Assembly: GCF_001045445.1 (NCBI RefSeq)
Contig: NZ_LFNF01000004.1
Span: forward strand, 124,001-188,000
Length of the DNA: 64,000 bases
Direction: 5' to 3'
Source of the DNA: Chryseobacterium sp. BLS98
GTDB taxonomy: Bacteria; Bacteroidota; Bacteroidia; Flavobacteriales; Weeksellaceae
A program made the position numbers and the translations under genes. Numbering within the stretch: position 1 is the first letter of the stretch; each line of letters begins with the position of its first letter. Below the pieces are notes generated by a model. It was given only the letters and a program-made list of their open reading frames with translations, was not told the DNA's origin and ran no database searches. Positions 23,307-33,381 of the stretch are shown here, piece after piece.

Positions 23307-25253
23307 TTATAATTTGACTTTCTTATTGACAGTGTTTCCATCGCTGGTAACCATTTGAACAATGTAAACCCCTGATTCTAGATTATTTGACCTGAATTCA
23401 GGTTTATTGATCTCCTGCTGAAGGATCAGGGCACCGGAAATACTGTAAATGCTGATATTTTTGATACCGGTATCTGCTTTTGCAATAATCTGGCGGTTTT
23501 GGGTAAATACTTCAGTTTTATTGACTAATAGCCCATCAGTCAATGCTTTTTTGAACTGCAGATTATAAAACTGAGTGACCACTTCAAAAGTATTGTTTTG
23601 ACTGGCAATGTCTTTCATATCAATTCCATCGTCTTTGCTGTATTGTTCTTTGGAAACTGATTTCAGAAGATTTTTGTTGTCATCAAAAATATTAACCGTC
23701 ATAAGTTCTTCCTGAGGGATTTTGAGTTTTAGAATATGATTGTTTTCAGACTGTATGATCTCATTCTCAGGAACTTCTATTGGTGTATTCTTAACGTAAG
23801 GAATTAATTTTTGATTATTGTTGTCCTGTACTTTTAAAAGATAAACTCCATCTTTTAAGGCAGGTAAGCCGCTTTCCGTCGCTGATCTGCTTGCTGCTTT
23901 CTCCTGATTGAAATCTGTTATTCCAATGAGCTCCATATTGCCAAGATCCGGTTTTAGCTGGGAAGAATAAAGTGAATGAGCTTTTGGCTGGCTGCTTTGC
24001 TGTTGTTTTGAAGTCAGTATAGCCCATTCGTTCAGAAGTCCTCCGCTTCTAAGGGTGTTGAATTTTGCATTCGATGCCAGTGTGAAAGGGACAATTCCTC
24101 CCACATGTCCTAAAGGTCCCCAGTAAAACGAATCCAACTTGTATTTATTCAGGTCCCACCAGGCATAATATCCACGTTGCACGTCAATGGTTTTAGAGGT
24201 ATTTTCCGGTGGAATAGCTAGATCTACAGTGGAATGTCCTAAAGTCATCGGTGTTTTGTTGTACCAATCGTACACATCTTTAGGTTTCATGCATCTTCTG
24301 AGGTTGTTGTTCGGATTATTGGTCACATCATTCACAAAATTCTGAGTGAAAAGATTCCGCCAGATGACCGGGCCCCAGAGAAGGCCTCCATTATCCTGAA
24401 CCACGTGGTAGTTATACTTATCGAGATATTCCGGTGAAATCACTTCTGAAATGTTGGTGTTATACGTTTTATACCCCGTATTGTTGCAGGTATGGAGAAC
24501 ATTGGCAAGGAAAGAAGTAAACGGGTAAAAATCCTTTTCCAGAACTCCTTTATTCAAAGTGACCCCTGAAAAATCATAAGGTCCGTCCCCCATATAAGCA
24601 TATTTGAATTTCAGATTGGTGGGGTTGGAGGTATTCAGGCTTTTTAAAGTGGACATGGCGGCATGGGCACCCTGGGAGTAGCCTGCCAGAAAATATTCAT
24701 CATATCTTTTTATACCTAATTGCCCCAGGACTTTATTGGCTGCCGTTACAAAATCTATTGTTGCCCCGGCTTCCGTAGCTGCATCTACATAAGGATGAAC
24801 TCCGTCTCCGCTTCCCATTCCCACATAATCAGGAGCCATGAGAATGTATCCGTTGAGGACATAGGATAGTTCCACTACAAATCCGGCTGTTAATGCACCT
24901 TTAAAGTTGGAAGGTACGTTATTTCTGCTGTCGGTGGTTCCATGATCAGAGACAACCGTAGACAGTTTAAAATTGACATTAGGATACATCAGCAATCCTG
25001 TTGCTTTTACTAAAACATTCTTTTCGTTTTTGGTATAATACGTGATTTTATATCCCTTAAGTCCTACATTGAATCCATTGAGATAACTGACGAAATCCGG
25101 AGCGTTTTGGTCACCAAGGTTATTGGCGATAAAATTGGCTACACCTTGCGGAGTGAGATCTAGTTTCTGTTCAAAGCTGGCAACATCTCCTGCCTGCTGG
25201 GCAAAAAAGAATGGTGCTGTGAAACTTAATAAAAGAATGGATAATTTTTTCAT
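23307..25253 (-). CDS. Secreted alpha/beta hydrolase (lipase-like) with T9SS sorting tail
   Basis: A 648-residue predicted surface or released esterase/lipase. After the signal peptide (MKKLSILLLSFTAPFFFAQQ) comes an alpha/beta hydrolase domain, with VVSDHGTTDSRN near the oxyanion region, LMAPDYVGMGSGDG, the nucleophile elbow AGYSQGAHA (GxSxG type, Ser about residue 195), and a likely acid/His pair in the GHSTVDLAIP and GPLGHVGG segments. The last ~75 residues form a T9SS type A sorting domain (NISIYSISGALILQQ, then LESGVYIVQMVTSDG, with KKVKL at the end), so it should cross the outer membrane by type IX secretion. The closest general fold is the secretory lipase group. It is transcribed alone. 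Confidence 0.87.
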   Translation of the reverse strand: MKKLSILLLSFTAPFFFAQQAGDVASFEQKLDLTPQGVANFIANNLGDQNAPDFVSYLNGFNVGLKGYKITYYTKNEKNVLVKATGLLMYPNVNFKLSTVVSDHGTTDSRNNVPSNFKGALTAGFVVELSYVLNGYILMAPDYVGMGSGDGVHPYVDAATEAGATIDFVTAANKVLGQLGIKRYDEYFLAGYSQGAHAAMSTLKSLNTSNPTNLKFKYAYMGDGPYDFSGVTLNKGVLEKDFYPFTSFLANVLHTCNNTGYKTYNTNISEVISPEYLDKYNYHVVQDNGGLLWGPVIWRNLFTQNFVNDVTNNPNNNLRRCMKPKDVYDWYNKTPMTLGHSTVDLAIPPENTSKTIDVQRGYYAWWDLNKYKLDSFYWGPLGHVGGIVPFTLASNAKFNTLRSGGLLNEWAILTSKQQQSSQPKAHSLYSSQLKPDLGNMELIGITDFNQEKAASRSATESGLPALKDGVYLLKVQDNNNQKLIPYVKNTPIEVPENEIIQSENNHILKLKIPQEELMTVNIFDDNKNLLKSVSKEQYSKDDGIDMKDIASQNNTFEVVTQFYNLQFKKALTDGLLVNKTEVFTQNRQIIAKADTGIKNISIYSISGALILQQEINKPEFRSNNLESGVYIVQMVTSDGNTVNKKVKL

Positions 25254-25364
25254 ATCAATATTTTTTAATGTTATTAAGTTATATGTTTTTAATAAAACCT
25301 TAATAATATTAATACATCAATAATTATTCACTGAATATAAGTTCCCTGCAAAGTGAGTAAAATA

Positions 25365-25392
25365 AGGAGTCCGGCCATTCGGCCGGACTCCT
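25365..25392 (-). terminator. Strong hairpin after glutaryl-CoA dehydrogenase gene
   Basis: A perfect 12-pair GC-rich stem (AGGAGTCCGGCC-attc-GGCCGGACTCCT) followed on the minus strand by TATTTTAC. It lies 23 bases past the stop. Confidence 0.75.
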
Positions 25393-25415
25393 CTTAATAT
25401 ATTTTAAACTTTTCT

Positions 25416-26594
25416 CTAAAAAGCGTTGATACCCGTGATATCTAAACCGGTAATCAGTAAATGAACGTCATGAGTACCCTCATAGGTGATTACAGATTCA
25501 AGGTTAGCAGCGTGTCTCATCATTGGGAATTCACCCATGATTCCCATACCGCCAAGGATTTGTCTGGATTCTCTTGCAATATCAATAGCCATTTTCACGT
25601 TGTTACGCTTAGCCATTGAGATTTGTGCAGGACTTGCTTTATGAGCATTTTTAAGATTTCCTAACTGAAGGCATAATAACTGTGCCTTTGTGATTTCAGT
25701 TAAGAATTCAGCTAATTTTTTCTGTTGAAGCTGGTAAGAACCGATTGGTTTCCCGAACTGCTTTCTTTCCTTGGAATACTGAACAGCTGTACAGTAGCAG
25801 TCAATGGCAGCCCCGATTACACCCCATGAAATTCCATATCTGGCTGAATTTAAGCAGGATAAAGGTCCTTTTAACCCTGTTACTCCCGGAAGTAGGTTTT
25901 CTTTAGGAACTTTTACGTCATTAAATACCAGTTCTCCTGTTTTTGATGCTCTTAAGCTCCATTTGTTATGTGTTTCAGGGGTTGTAAAACCTTCCATACC
26001 TCTTTCAACGATCAGTCCCTGCACTTTTCCTTCTTCATTTTTTGCCCAAACTACTGCGATGTCGCACAGTGGAGAATTGGTAATCCACATTTTGGCACCA
26101 TTTAGAAGGTAGTGATCGCCCATATCTTTAAAATAGGTTTCCATAGAACTTGGATCAGAACCGTGGTTAGGTTCGGTCAGTCCGAAAGAACCAATCATTT
26201 CTCCTGCAGCAAGATGAGGAAGATATTTTTTCTTCTGCTCCTCAGATCCGAATTCATTGATCGGGAACATCACCAGCGAGCTCTGTACCGAAGCGGCAGA
26301 ACGTACTGCAGAATCTCCTCTTTCCAGTTCCTGCATAATCAAACCGTAAGAAATCTGATCTAACCCTGAACCACCATATTCAACAGGAATATATGGACCC
26401 AAAGCTCCAATTTTTCCCAATTCTTTCATTAAGCCCGGAATATCTGTATGATTTTGTGCGGCCTGATCAATCTGCGGCATTACAAAACTTTCCACCCAAT
26501 CTCTTACCGATTGACGGATCAGTTTGTGTTCTTCAGTAAGTAAAGCATCAATTCCGTAATAGTCTGGAATGCTTGTAAGAGGATAATATGACAT
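25416..26594 (-). CDS. gcdH: Glutaryl-CoA dehydrogenase (acyl-CoA dehydrogenase family)
   Basis: A 392-residue FAD enzyme that oxidises and decarboxylates glutaryl-CoA to crotonyl-CoA in lysine and tryptophan breakdown. It follows human GCDH closely: VRSAASVQSSLVMFPI holds the glutaryl-binding Arg, then SFGLTEPNHGSDPSSMET, KMWITNSPLCDIAVVWAK, LNSARYGISWGVIGA, and the catalytic base Glu (about 372) in TYEGTHDVHLLITG. These residues distinguish it from short-chain acyl-CoA dehydrogenases. No other lysine degradation gene is adjacent. It is a single-gene unit with a strong terminator. An ETF partner must be encoded elsewhere. Confidence 0.9.
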   Translation of the reverse strand: MSYYPLTSIPDYYGIDALLTEEHKLIRQSVRDWVESFVMPQIDQAAQNHTDIPGLMKELGKIGALGPYIPVEYGGSGLDQISYGLIMQELERGDSAVRSAASVQSSLVMFPINEFGSEEQKKKYLPHLAAGEMIGSFGLTEPNHGSDPSSMETYFKDMGDHYLLNGAKMWITNSPLCDIAVVWAKNEEGKVQGLIVERGMEGFTTPETHNKWSLRASKTGELVFNDVKVPKENLLPGVTGLKGPLSCLNSARYGISWGVIGAAIDCYCTAVQYSKERKQFGKPIGSYQLQQKKLAEFLTEITKAQLLCLQLGNLKNAHKASPAQISMAKRNNVKMAIDIARESRQILGGMGIMGEFPMMRHAANLESVITYEGTHDVHLLITGLDITGINAF

Positions 26595-26721
26595 GATTTT
26601 TTGATTTGCCTAAAAGTAATACTTTTCGCTGGTTTGAAAAATTTTTTTGCAAATCTTTATTGCCTTTGATTTTCAGGAAGATAAATGAAAACAGGCAGGT
26701 TTTAAGTAAAAACAGGTTTTT

Positions 26722-27510
26722 TTAAGCCTCCTCATCATTGGAGATAGGATACTGGTTGGCAGCATTGTGTATTTTACTTTTGAATTTATACAGATACGGA
26801 GCTTTGTTTGCAGATCCGTCGTACAGTTTTTCCAGTCTGTCCAGGATGTTTAAGCTTAATATCTTGCGTTGGAAATTGTTTCTCCTGAATTTTTCCCCTA
26901 AAATAGTTTCATACAAGGATTGAAGATCTTTCATGGTGAATTTTTCAGGAAGAAGATTGCTGGCAGCAACCTCAGTATTGATATTCATACGCAGGTATTC
27001 AAGACCGGTCTCTATAATCCTGTCGTGGTCAAAAGCCATCTTGGGTAGATTATTTACTTCAAACCATTCACAGCTTTCGTTAAATGCATCAGGAAAAGTA
27101 TTGGCAATGGAAAAATCAATAAGGCTGCAGTAAGCTACTGTAATGAATCTCTGAAAAATCCAGTGATCTTTCGGAACTTCAATTCCTTTATTATTGAGAA
27201 GAATCTGGTGTACATTATTCTCCGTACGGTCTATTCTCCCGAATGTGTGAAATTGCTTCAGGAAAAGATCTTTCAGATGAGTTCTTTCATATAAGACCCT
27301 GGCTGCCGCTTCACGGAGATCTTCATCATTGAAAACAAAACCTCCTGGCAGAGACCACAAATCCAGATCATGATATTTCAAAAGAAGAACCTTCAAAATA
27401 TTATTGTGAAAACCAAATATGGTACAGTCAACAGATACATGTGCTACAAAGTCTTTTGTATCAATAAGTTCCTGAAGCGTTTCTTTGTTTTTGGTTTCTT
27501 TGATTTTCAT
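26722..27510 (-). CDS. NUDIX-fold transcriptional regulator (NrtR/AraR type)
   Basis: A 262-residue regulator built from an N-terminal NUDIX domain and a C-terminal winged helix. The Nudix box region (about 57-79) reads GFVFNDEDLREAAARVLYER; the G-x5-E and R positions are kept, but of the REUXEE glutamates one is Val and another is Arg, so hydrolysis is unlikely and the domain probably binds a ligand. The C-terminal part (from LLPEKFTMKDLQSLYETI) matches the NrtR-type winged helix. In Bacteroidota such proteins control sugar genes (for example AraR of Bacteroides thetaiotaomicron). It lies 22 bases after the MFS transporter and is divergent from the beta-glucan locus, so it probably senses a sugar and regulates that locus. 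Confidence 0.85.
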   Translation of the reverse strand: MKIKETKNKETLQELIDTKDFVAHVSVDCTIFGFHNNILKVLLLKYHDLDLWSLPGGFVFNDEDLREAAARVLYERTHLKDLFLKQFHTFGRIDRTENNVHQILLNNKGIEVPKDHWIFQRFITVAYCSLIDFSIANTFPDAFNESCEWFEVNNLPKMAFDHDRIIETGLEYLRMNINTEVAASNLLPEKFTMKDLQSLYETILGEKFRRNNFQRKILSLNILDRLEKLYDGSANKAPYLYKFKSKIHNAANQYPISNDEEA

Positions 27511-27532
27511 GGCATAAAAATAAAATTATTTT

Positions 27533-28720
27533 CTATAATTTCTTTGCTGTCAGCCTAAAATATATCAAACTGACTGTAAACAGCACACAAACAGCCAGTA
27601 ATGTGTACATCGGATAGTAATTCAACAGCCGTTTTTCAAACAGGACAGCCATGATAATAGAGCTCAGAGAACTTCCCAATGAAGAGAAAATAACAATAAG
27701 TGAAGTAAACAGATTGATTTTTTCTTTGTCAATCTGTGCAATCATCTTTGAATTGATAACAGGGTAGAGCGGTGCCAGAAAAAGCCCGATGACAGGGAAT
27801 AAAAACAAAATAATGCTGGAATTTACAGAATCAAAATACTGAATTCCTAAAATGATGATCAGCACCCCTATAATTAAAAAAAGACACAAAATATAATACC
27901 TTGACAACGAAAACCTCTGAATGATATTAGCGGTAAGTGTTCTTCCTGCATAAGAGAAAAGGGCGAGAAAGGAAGTGGCTTGTAAAGCAAAAAAAGAATT
28001 GACGTTCAGGTGATTTTTATAAAATGAAGGCAGCCATGAATTAAATCCCTGTTCCACAAATACAATGAAAAAGATAACAAAGAGAAATACAATCGTTGCC
28101 GGTTTTACAAATACTGAGAGTTCAGAAATAAGATTTTTACTGTCCGTTTTTTGAGTTTCCGAAATATTCAGCTTTGAAAATAAAAATATCGTTACTGCAC
28201 AAAGTACCGATATAGACAGGAATCCAAATTTCCAGTATTCTGAATAACGGCTGGAGATCAGCCATCCGAAACCGGTATTAACTATAAAAATTCCGATCAT
28301 GAATGATGCCTCTACACTGTTCATCATTTTGGCAAGAGACTTTTCATCTGAAATATTATTACGGATAATCCCGAAAACACAAATTTTACCCACTGCAAAA
28401 CACGTCCCGATAATGGCAAACCATACCTTATAAAACCAGAAATCTTCTACAAACGGCAGCAGGCAGGAGCAGACTCCTACGATGATAAGGGCGGAGATCA
28501 ACGCTCTTTTTGTTCCGGTTTTACTGATGAAATTCACAGCAAAAAGAGAAATAAAAGCAATGGGAAGATCCTTGAACGATTCCAGAAAACCTAGCTTTTC
28601 ATAAGTGATGTTTGCCTCCGAAAGCTGAAGAATAACAATGCCCATGCAGTTTAGGACCATTGAAAAAATAAGAAAGGTCAGTTTTAAAGGAAGTGAGATT
28701 CTGGAAAGCTTGGCTGTCAT
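27533..28720 (-). CDS. MFS transporter, probable sugar permease
   Basis: A 395-residue inner-membrane protein with about 12 transmembrane helices, of the major facilitator superfamily and nearest in shape to FucP-like sugar transporters of Bacteroidota. Visible features are KDLPIAFISLFAVNFISKTGTKRAL (loop 2-3 signature region) and FPVIGLFLAPLYPVINSKM (helix 10). It is first in a two-gene leftward unit with the NUDIX regulator and divergent from SusC, with 177 bases between. It most likely imports glucose or a short gluco-oligosaccharide released by the adjacent glycosidases. The substrate is inferred from context only. Confidence 0.82.
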   Translation of the reverse strand: MTAKLSRISLPLKLTFLIFSMVLNCMGIVILQLSEANITYEKLGFLESFKDLPIAFISLFAVNFISKTGTKRALISALIIVGVCSCLLPFVEDFWFYKVWFAIIGTCFAVGKICVFGIIRNNISDEKSLAKMMNSVEASFMIGIFIVNTGFGWLISSRYSEYWKFGFLSISVLCAVTIFLFSKLNISETQKTDSKNLISELSVFVKPATIVFLFVIFFIVFVEQGFNSWLPSFYKNHLNVNSFFALQATSFLALFSYAGRTLTANIIQRFSLSRYYILCLFLIIGVLIIILGIQYFDSVNSSIILFLFPVIGLFLAPLYPVINSKMIAQIDKEKINLFTSLIVIFSSLGSSLSSIIMAVLFEKRLLNYYPMYTLLAVCVLFTVSLIYFRLTAKKL

Positions 28721-28865
28721 TTTGGGGATTTTTTTTATTGTTTTTTTATGATTTTTTTATGAATTATGAAGATAAAATAGAGCTTTCAGCCCCCAAAAAT
28801 AAACGAAAAATTAAAATAATTGTGAATACAATGTTAAATAATTAAAAAAAAATATATTTTTATTG

Positions 28866-28878
28866 TCTCAATTTGAGA
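28866..28878. promoter_or_regulatory. Candidate operator in front of SusC
   Basis: TCTCAATTTGAGA is a palindrome except for its central base. It lies 19 bases before the SusC ATG in the divergent gap between the NUDIX regulator/MFS unit and the glucan locus. It is a plausible binding site for the NUDIX regulator; this is inference from position only. Confidence 0.4.
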
Positions 28879-28897
28879 ATTAAAAAACTAACTGTAT

Positions 28898-31816
28898 ATG
28901 AATCGAAGAATATCAAGAAGTCTGGGATTGGTTGCCGTGCTGTATTTTACAGCCAATTTTAGTGCACAGACCAGCGTAAAGGACACTGTTCCGAAAGAGA
29001 ATAAAATTGAAGAGGTTATCGTGATCGGTTACGGAACACAGAAAAAAAGTAATGTGACCGGAGCTATTGCAAGTATTAAAGCAAGCGATATAGAAAACAT
29101 TCCGGCAGGGAAGCCTGAGCAGGTTTTGCAGGGTAGAGCCGCAGGTGTTTCCGTTGTGACCAATTCCGGGCAGCCCGGTGCTGCTGCAACAGTAAGGGTG
29201 CGTGGGATTACCAGTTTTGGAGCTGGGAGTAACAGCCCTTTATGGGTAGTGGATGGTATTGTGGTGGATAATATCGGATGGCTGAACCAGTCGGACATAG
29301 AAAGTATGGAAGTACTGAAAGATGGAGCATCATCGGCTATCTATGGGGTTTCTGCTGCAAAAGGGGTAATTCTGGTAACAACAAAAAAAGGAAAAAAGGG
29401 AAAACTCAGTCTTTCCTATAATGGGTTTTATGGATTTTCAAACACTTCCAAAAAACTAGATCTTTTAGATGCCACCCAGTATGCGAACATCATCAATGAA
29501 GGTTTCATCAATGACGGGCAGGCACCGAGATATGCCAACCCAGCCTCTTTTGGAAAGGGAACAAACTGGCAGGATGCGATCTTCGGAACCGGCGAAAAAT
29601 CTTCTCATGAGGTAAGTATTACCGGAGGTAACGAGAAATCAACCTATTATACATCGTTCGGGTATTTTGATCAGACGGGTATTGTAATGAGTGATATTTC
29701 CTATTACAAAAGAATCAATGCCAGATTCAACTCAACACATAAGGTAACGGATTATTTAACCATAGGACAAACCTTTGCCTATACGAGAACAAAATCCCAG
29801 GGAATCAGTGCCAATGAAGAATATGGTGGGCCATTAGCTTCAGCTGTAAACTTAGATCCAACCACTCCGGTAGTTGTTACAGATTGGTCTACAGTAGATC
29901 CTAGTGGCTATACCAACCCCTATATCATCCGTGATGAGAATGGTAATCCGTACGGAATTTCCCGTTACGTTAACCAGGAAATGACCAATCCGCAAGCCTT
30001 CAAGCATATTCAGCAGGGAAATTACAACTGGTCTGATGATTTTGTAGGAAATGTTTTTGCTGAGCTTAAATTTCTTAAAAACTTTACCTTCAAAACGAGT
30101 CTTAACGGCAAAAAATCCTATTGGGGAAGCCGCACTTTTACACCGAAATACTATTTAAGTCCCAATTATAGCAATACCAGCTTTAACAGCCTGAATAAGG
30201 TAGACGAAAATAAGTTCGAATGGAGTATGGAAAATACACTGACTTATCAGAATAAATTCGGTAACCATAATTTGAGTGTATTGATCGGACAAGGGGTATA
30301 CCGGTATAATATTTCCGGAGGGACAAGTTTGACGTACACTAATTTACCTATTGATAACTGGCAGGATGCCTCTTTCAATTTTAATATTCCTCAGGATGAT
30401 ATTACAGCTACGGGATGGGACGGAATTCAAACCCGTAAGGCATCTTATTTCGGAAGGATCATTTATGATTATGCTGATAAATATTTATTTACAGGAACAA
30501 TCCGTAGAGATGGTTCATCAAAATTTGCCACCAATCAGCACTGGGGAACTTTTCCATCGATGTCTTTAGGCTGGAATGTTCACAAAGAAAACTTCTGGCC
30601 ACAAAATAAAGTGGTTAATAACTTAAAATTAAGAGGAGGTTACGGAGTTTTAGGAAATGATGAAATGGAGAACTTCAGGTTTGCAAGTTTCATGGTTTCC
30701 GGAAGCAATTATACCAATGCCGGAAACAATATTATCATAGGCTATGCACCAAGTACACTGGAGAATCCGAACCTGAAATGGGAAGAGACCAGCCAGCTGA
30801 ATATTGCTGCGGATTTAAAGCTTTTCAATAACTTCACTTTTACGGCAGACTGGTACAAAAAGAAAACATCCGATATCTTAAGACAGGTAAATATCCCGGG
30901 TTATGTAGGCGTTCCTAATTTACCTTGGGCAAACGTTGGAGATATGGAAAACACAGGTCTTGAATTGGAATTAGGTTACAAAAAGAACTGGGAGGATTTC
31001 AGCATATCAGTTAATGGAAACTTTGCTACTATTAAAAACAAAGTTTTGAGATTGGAAGATGATATAGACTATTTCAACCTTGCTTCTTTCCAGACTATGG
31101 GAGCGGTGTCCAGGGTAGCAGTAGGGCAGCCTTACGGTTCGTTTTACGGATACACATATAGTGGTGTTTTCCAGAATCAGGCACAGATTGATTCCTATGT
31201 TAATGCCAATGGAACCAAATTATTGGCCAATGCCCAACCAGGAGACTTTATCTGGCAGGACAATAATGGCGACGGTAAAATTGATGACAATGATAAAGTA
31301 AACTTAGGAAGTTCTATCCCGAAATATACTTTTGGACTTACAGTCAATTTAAATTACAAGAATTTCGATTTCATGATGTTTGCACAGGGACAGGCAGGAA
31401 ATAAAATTTTCCAGGGCTTAAGAAGATTGGATATGCTGGATGCCAATTATCAGACAAAAGTTTTAGATCGATGGACTGGGGAAGGTTCTACCAATGATAA
31501 CCCGAGAATTACAAGGAACGATCCTAACCATAATTATTCCTGGATGTCCAGTTATTATCTTCAGAAAGGAGATTATGTCCGTTTGAAAATCATTCAGTTA
31601 GGATATACACTTCCTCAGGAAGTTACCAACCGTTTTGGAATGAATAAAGTAAGGCTGTACATAACGGGAGAAAATGTCTTCACTTTCACCAAATATACAG
31701 GCTACGATCCGGAAATTGCAGGAAGAAACAATTCCGAACAAGATATAATAGGAGTTGACAGAGCTTACTATCCACAAGCAAGAACATTTTTGCTAGGTGC
31801 TAATATCCAATTTTAA
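28898..31816 (+). CDS. SusC/RagA family TonB-linked outer membrane protein
   Basis: A 972-residue outer-membrane transporter that takes up oligosaccharide together with SusD. After the signal peptide (MNRRISRSLGLVAVLYFTANFSAQ) comes a TonB box-like EEVIVIGYGTQKKSNVTGAI, then the plug (VLQGRAAGVSVV, TVRVRGITSF, PLWVVDGIVVDN, IESMEVLKDGASSAIYG) and a C-terminal beta-barrel ending RTFLLGANIQF. The N-terminal carboxypeptidase-regulatory-like domain of most SusC proteins is missing, because the plug starts within ~35 residues of the signal peptide. It is the first gene of the rightward glucan operon and is followed 3 bases later by SusD. Confidence 0.95.
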   Translation: MNRRISRSLGLVAVLYFTANFSAQTSVKDTVPKENKIEEVIVIGYGTQKKSNVTGAIASIKASDIENIPAGKPEQVLQGRAAGVSVVTNSGQPGAAATVRVRGITSFGAGSNSPLWVVDGIVVDNIGWLNQSDIESMEVLKDGASSAIYGVSAAKGVILVTTKKGKKGKLSLSYNGFYGFSNTSKKLDLLDATQYANIINEGFINDGQAPRYANPASFGKGTNWQDAIFGTGEKSSHEVSITGGNEKSTYYTSFGYFDQTGIVMSDISYYKRINARFNSTHKVTDYLTIGQTFAYTRTKSQGISANEEYGGPLASAVNLDPTTPVVVTDWSTVDPSGYTNPYIIRDENGNPYGISRYVNQEMTNPQAFKHIQQGNYNWSDDFVGNVFAELKFLKNFTFKTSLNGKKSYWGSRTFTPKYYLSPNYSNTSFNSLNKVDENKFEWSMENTLTYQNKFGNHNLSVLIGQGVYRYNISGGTSLTYTNLPIDNWQDASFNFNIPQDDITATGWDGIQTRKASYFGRIIYDYADKYLFTGTIRRDGSSKFATNQHWGTFPSMSLGWNVHKENFWPQNKVVNNLKLRGGYGVLGNDEMENFRFASFMVSGSNYTNAGNNIIIGYAPSTLENPNLKWEETSQLNIAADLKLFNNFTFTADWYKKKTSDILRQVNIPGYVGVPNLPWANVGDMENTGLELELGYKKNWEDFSISVNGNFATIKNKVLRLEDDIDYFNLASFQTMGAVSRVAVGQPYGSFYGYTYSGVFQNQAQIDSYVNANGTKLLANAQPGDFIWQDNNGDGKIDDNDKVNLGSSIPKYTFGLTVNLNYKNFDFMMFAQGQAGNKIFQGLRRLDMLDANYQTKVLDRWTGEGSTNDNPRITRNDPNHNYSWMSSYYLQKGDYVRLKIIQLGYTLPQEVTNRFGMNKVRLYITGENVFTFTKYTGYDPEIAGRNNSEQDIIGVDRAYYPQARTFLLGANIQF

Positions 31817-31819
31817 TAA

Positions 31820-33379
31820 ATGAATAAAATGAAAAATAAGAATTTTATATATAAAGGGCTTGCTATTACTTTTCTTACAGGCCTGAGTTTTAGCAATATT
31901 GCCTGTAGTGACTCATATCTGGATGATGTAAAGAATTCGGGTTCTTTTAATACCGACCTGTATTTTCAGAATGAACAACAGTCTTTTAGCGCATTGGTTT
32001 CCGTATATGATATTTTAAGAAAATATTCAGGAGGATTCGAAAATACAGTTACATTTTTTAATGCAGGATCTGATGACTTTTATTCCGGTGGTGGAAATTC
32101 CAACGATGGAGCCGGAATCCAGGGAATGAATAATTATACCATTAATCCCAATACTATGCCTGCAAGTTACTGGAAAGATTTTTATCAAGGGATAGCACGT
32201 GCTAATCTCTTAATAGAAAAAGTTCCGGGAGCTACTATGGGTGAAGATATTAAAAAAAGATATATTGCAGAGGCCAAAGTACTCCGGTCCCTATACTATT
32301 TCGAATTGGTAAGAATGTTTGGAAATATTCCTTTAGTGCTCAAAACTATTCAGTTTGGTGATGATTACTGGAATATACCACAGGCGCTACCAAGTGATGT
32401 ATATGCGCAGATAGAAAGTGACATCAATGCAGCCATTCCAGATTTAATGATGACGTCTAGCGGTAATGATAAGGGTAGAATTACACAAGGAACAGCCAGA
32501 GCAATATTAGGTAAAATTTATCTTTATGATAAAAAAATGCCCGAAGCCGCAACACAGTTTGCAGCTGTGAATGGTACACCGGGAGGAATCAGCCAATACG
32601 GATATAAGCTTGTAGCCAACTATGCTGATCTATTCAAAGTGGGGCCGGAAACGGCAGATCCATATAAATTTTCAACAGAATCCATCCTGGAAGTCATGCA
32701 TACCAACAAAGGAAACTCCGACTGGGGCTTCTGGGGACAGGGAAAAGATGAAGGGAACTCTATCAATGTAATGGTGGGACCCCGTTCTTACTCTTTAAAA
32801 AATGTTCCGAATAATAACGCACCGGATATCTATTCCGGATGGGCTTTCAATACAGTAACGGATAACTTCGTTAATTTCATGCAGGGGGATCCCAGATTAA
32901 ACGTAACCGTTTTCAATGCGAAACAACTGGTTACTGATGGTAAAATTTCTTACAGCCCTGCCTTTGCAGATACCGGATATTTCTTAAATAAATATTTACC
33001 TACGAACGATTTAAAAAGCTCACTTCCAGGACCGGCAGAACTTAACTTTAGGCAGAATTATGTCGCTATAAGGCTGGCGGACACTTATTTGATGGAAGCA
33101 GAAGCCTTAGGTGGCGCCGGAGGAAGAGCCCAGGCTCTTTTAGATGCAGTAAGAGCAAGAGTAGGTTTAGCGTCAGTTCCTGTTTCTTTACAGGCTATTA
33201 AAGACGAAAGAAGAAGAGAGCTTGCCGGAGAAGGACACCGATGGTTTGATCTTGTCAGATGGGGTGATGCTCCTTCAAAACTTGCCTTCAAAGGATTTAA
33301 AGCAAATAAAAATGAAATTCTTCCAATTCCGTTCAATGAATTGCCGAATACTGCTTTAAAACAAAACCCAGGCTACTAA
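31820..33379 (+). CDS. SusD/RagB family glycan-binding lipoprotein
   Basis: A 519-residue surface lipoprotein that caps SusC and binds glycan. The signal ends in a lipobox, FSNIAC, with Cys29 lipidated, followed by SDSYLDD. The helical TPR-like SusD core is seen in AKVLRSLYYFELVRMFGNIPLV and in the family C-terminus YLMEAEALGGA and RRRELAGEGHRWFDLVRWG, ending in the expected LPIPFNELPNTALKQNPGY-type tail. It begins 3 bases after SusC, so it is translated from the same message. The gene order SusC-SusD-GH30 defines the start of the beta-glucan locus. Confidence 0.95.
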   Translation: MNKMKNKNFIYKGLAITFLTGLSFSNIACSDSYLDDVKNSGSFNTDLYFQNEQQSFSALVSVYDILRKYSGGFENTVTFFNAGSDDFYSGGGNSNDGAGIQGMNNYTINPNTMPASYWKDFYQGIARANLLIEKVPGATMGEDIKKRYIAEAKVLRSLYYFELVRMFGNIPLVLKTIQFGDDYWNIPQALPSDVYAQIESDINAAIPDLMMTSSGNDKGRITQGTARAILGKIYLYDKKMPEAATQFAAVNGTPGGISQYGYKLVANYADLFKVGPETADPYKFSTESILEVMHTNKGNSDWGFWGQGKDEGNSINVMVGPRSYSLKNVPNNNAPDIYSGWAFNTVTDNFVNFMQGDPRLNVTVFNAKQLVTDGKISYSPAFADTGYFLNKYLPTNDLKSSLPGPAELNFRQNYVAIRLADTYLMEAEALGGAGGRAQALLDAVRARVGLASVPVSLQAIKDERRRELAGEGHRWFDLVRWGDAPSKLAFKGFKANKNEILPIPFNELPNTALKQNPGY

Positions 33380-33381
33380 AA

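Noticed and set aside
26722-27510. Active NUDIX hydrolase
   Set aside because: The Nudix box has lost two of the metal-binding glutamates and a winged helix follows, so a regulator is the better call.
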